DNA of 12,919 nucleotides from Polyangiaceae bacterium (GTDB lineage Bacteria; Myxococcota; Polyangia; Polyangiales; Polyangiaceae). Positions 12,747 through 12,919 of this stretch are shown here, one piece after another; the stretch's first letter is position 1; each line of letters opens with the position of its first letter. The notes below the pieces were generated by a model that was given only the letters and a program-made list of their open reading frames with translations, was not told the origin of the DNA and ran no database searches. The translations under genes and the position numbers were made by a program. The DNA lies in the NCBI GenBank assembly GCA_025936205.1, contig JAICTU010000254.1, positions 1 to 12,919 of the forward strand, in the 5' to 3' direction.

Positions 12747-12919
12747 TCATTCTCCGGGGCTGGGTAGCGGATGGGGCACAGCAGGCGCTGCGATGGTGGT
12801 GTCCGGGTCGGTCAGCGTCGGGTCGGGCAAGTGGTAGTCGTACGGGCTGCGCTCGAAGTCGGGCTGCTCCAGGAAGTTGTGCTCCGGCGGCGGCGAAGCC
12901 GAGAGCCACTCGTAGCTGC
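12747..12919 (-). CDS. ctaD: Cytochrome c oxidase subunit I, C-terminal fragment (cut by window edge)
   Basis: Only the last 56 residues and the TGA stop are inside the window. They begin SYEWLSASPPPEHNF, the conserved C-terminus after the last membrane helix of subunit I (the family has YEW..SPPP.HNF), followed by a Pro/Asp-rich tail ending PSPGE. Subunit I carries the heme a/a3-CuB centre; none of that is visible here. The gene continues beyond position 12919 and is the first visible gene of the I-III-IV operon. Confidence 0.9.
   Translation of the reverse strand, partial: SYEWLSASPPPEHNFLEQPDFERSPYDYHLPDPTLTDPDTTIAAPAVPHPLPSPGE

Noticed and set aside
1..12919. tRNA, rRNA, CRISPR arrays, transposases, phage or toxin-antitoxin genes
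   Set aside because: Looked for on both strands; no cloverleaf-like stretch, regular direct-repeat array, transposase motif or integrase was recognised.

Overview
The window is GC-rich chromosomal DNA with densely packed genes. It is bacterial and probably from a delta-proteobacterial / Myxococcota (Polyangia-like) genome. That placement is an inference from the high GC, the frequent GTG starts and the gene mix: a paired SPFH system, NDH-2, a caa3-type oxidase, a hybrid-kinase-style receiver domain and many uncharacterised proteins. No rRNA, tRNA, CRISPR array, insertion sequence or phage gene was seen.

Layout. (1) 49-513 (-): an intact-looking response-regulator receiver domain with no convincing start, most likely the C-terminal remnant of a hybrid histidine kinase. 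(2) 523-2435 (+): two SPFH/band-7 membrane proteins joined by a GTGA overlap. (3) 2437-3927 (-): type II NADH dehydrogenase, convergent with the SPFH pair, with 1 base between the two stop codons. (4) 4140-4667 (+): a secreted DUF2059 protein whose leader contains a hairpin placed exactly between a strong Shine-Dalgarno sequence and the ATG. (5) 7055-4683 (-): a three-gene run made of a hydrogenase-maturation-protease-like protein, a CoA-binding protein and a diadenylate-cyclase (DAC) domain protein; the last two share a GTGA overlap. (6) 7056-7471: a 416-base gap without a supported gene. (7) 7472-8023 (+): a protein of unknown function. (8) 8097-10444 (+): an EthA-like Baeyer-Villiger monooxygenase coupled by GTGA to a short-chain dehydrogenase. 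(9) 10506-10901 (+): a very small MotA/TolQ/ExbB-like membrane protein. (10) 11033-11791 (+): a GNAT acetyltransferase. (11) 12919-11806 (-): the end of cytochrome c oxidase subunit I, then subunits III and IV, with subunit III to IV joined by ATGA.

How they fit. Two respiratory parts (NDH-2 and the aa3/caa3 oxidase) flank the window but are separate transcription units. The monooxygenase and dehydrogenase probably act on the same carbonyl/alcohol substrate. The DAC protein points to cyclic di-AMP signalling, and its coupling to a CoA-binding protein is the least familiar arrangement here. Several plus-strand genes have a TAnnnT-like box only 6-8 bases before the start codon, which suggests leaderless or nearly leaderless transcripts.
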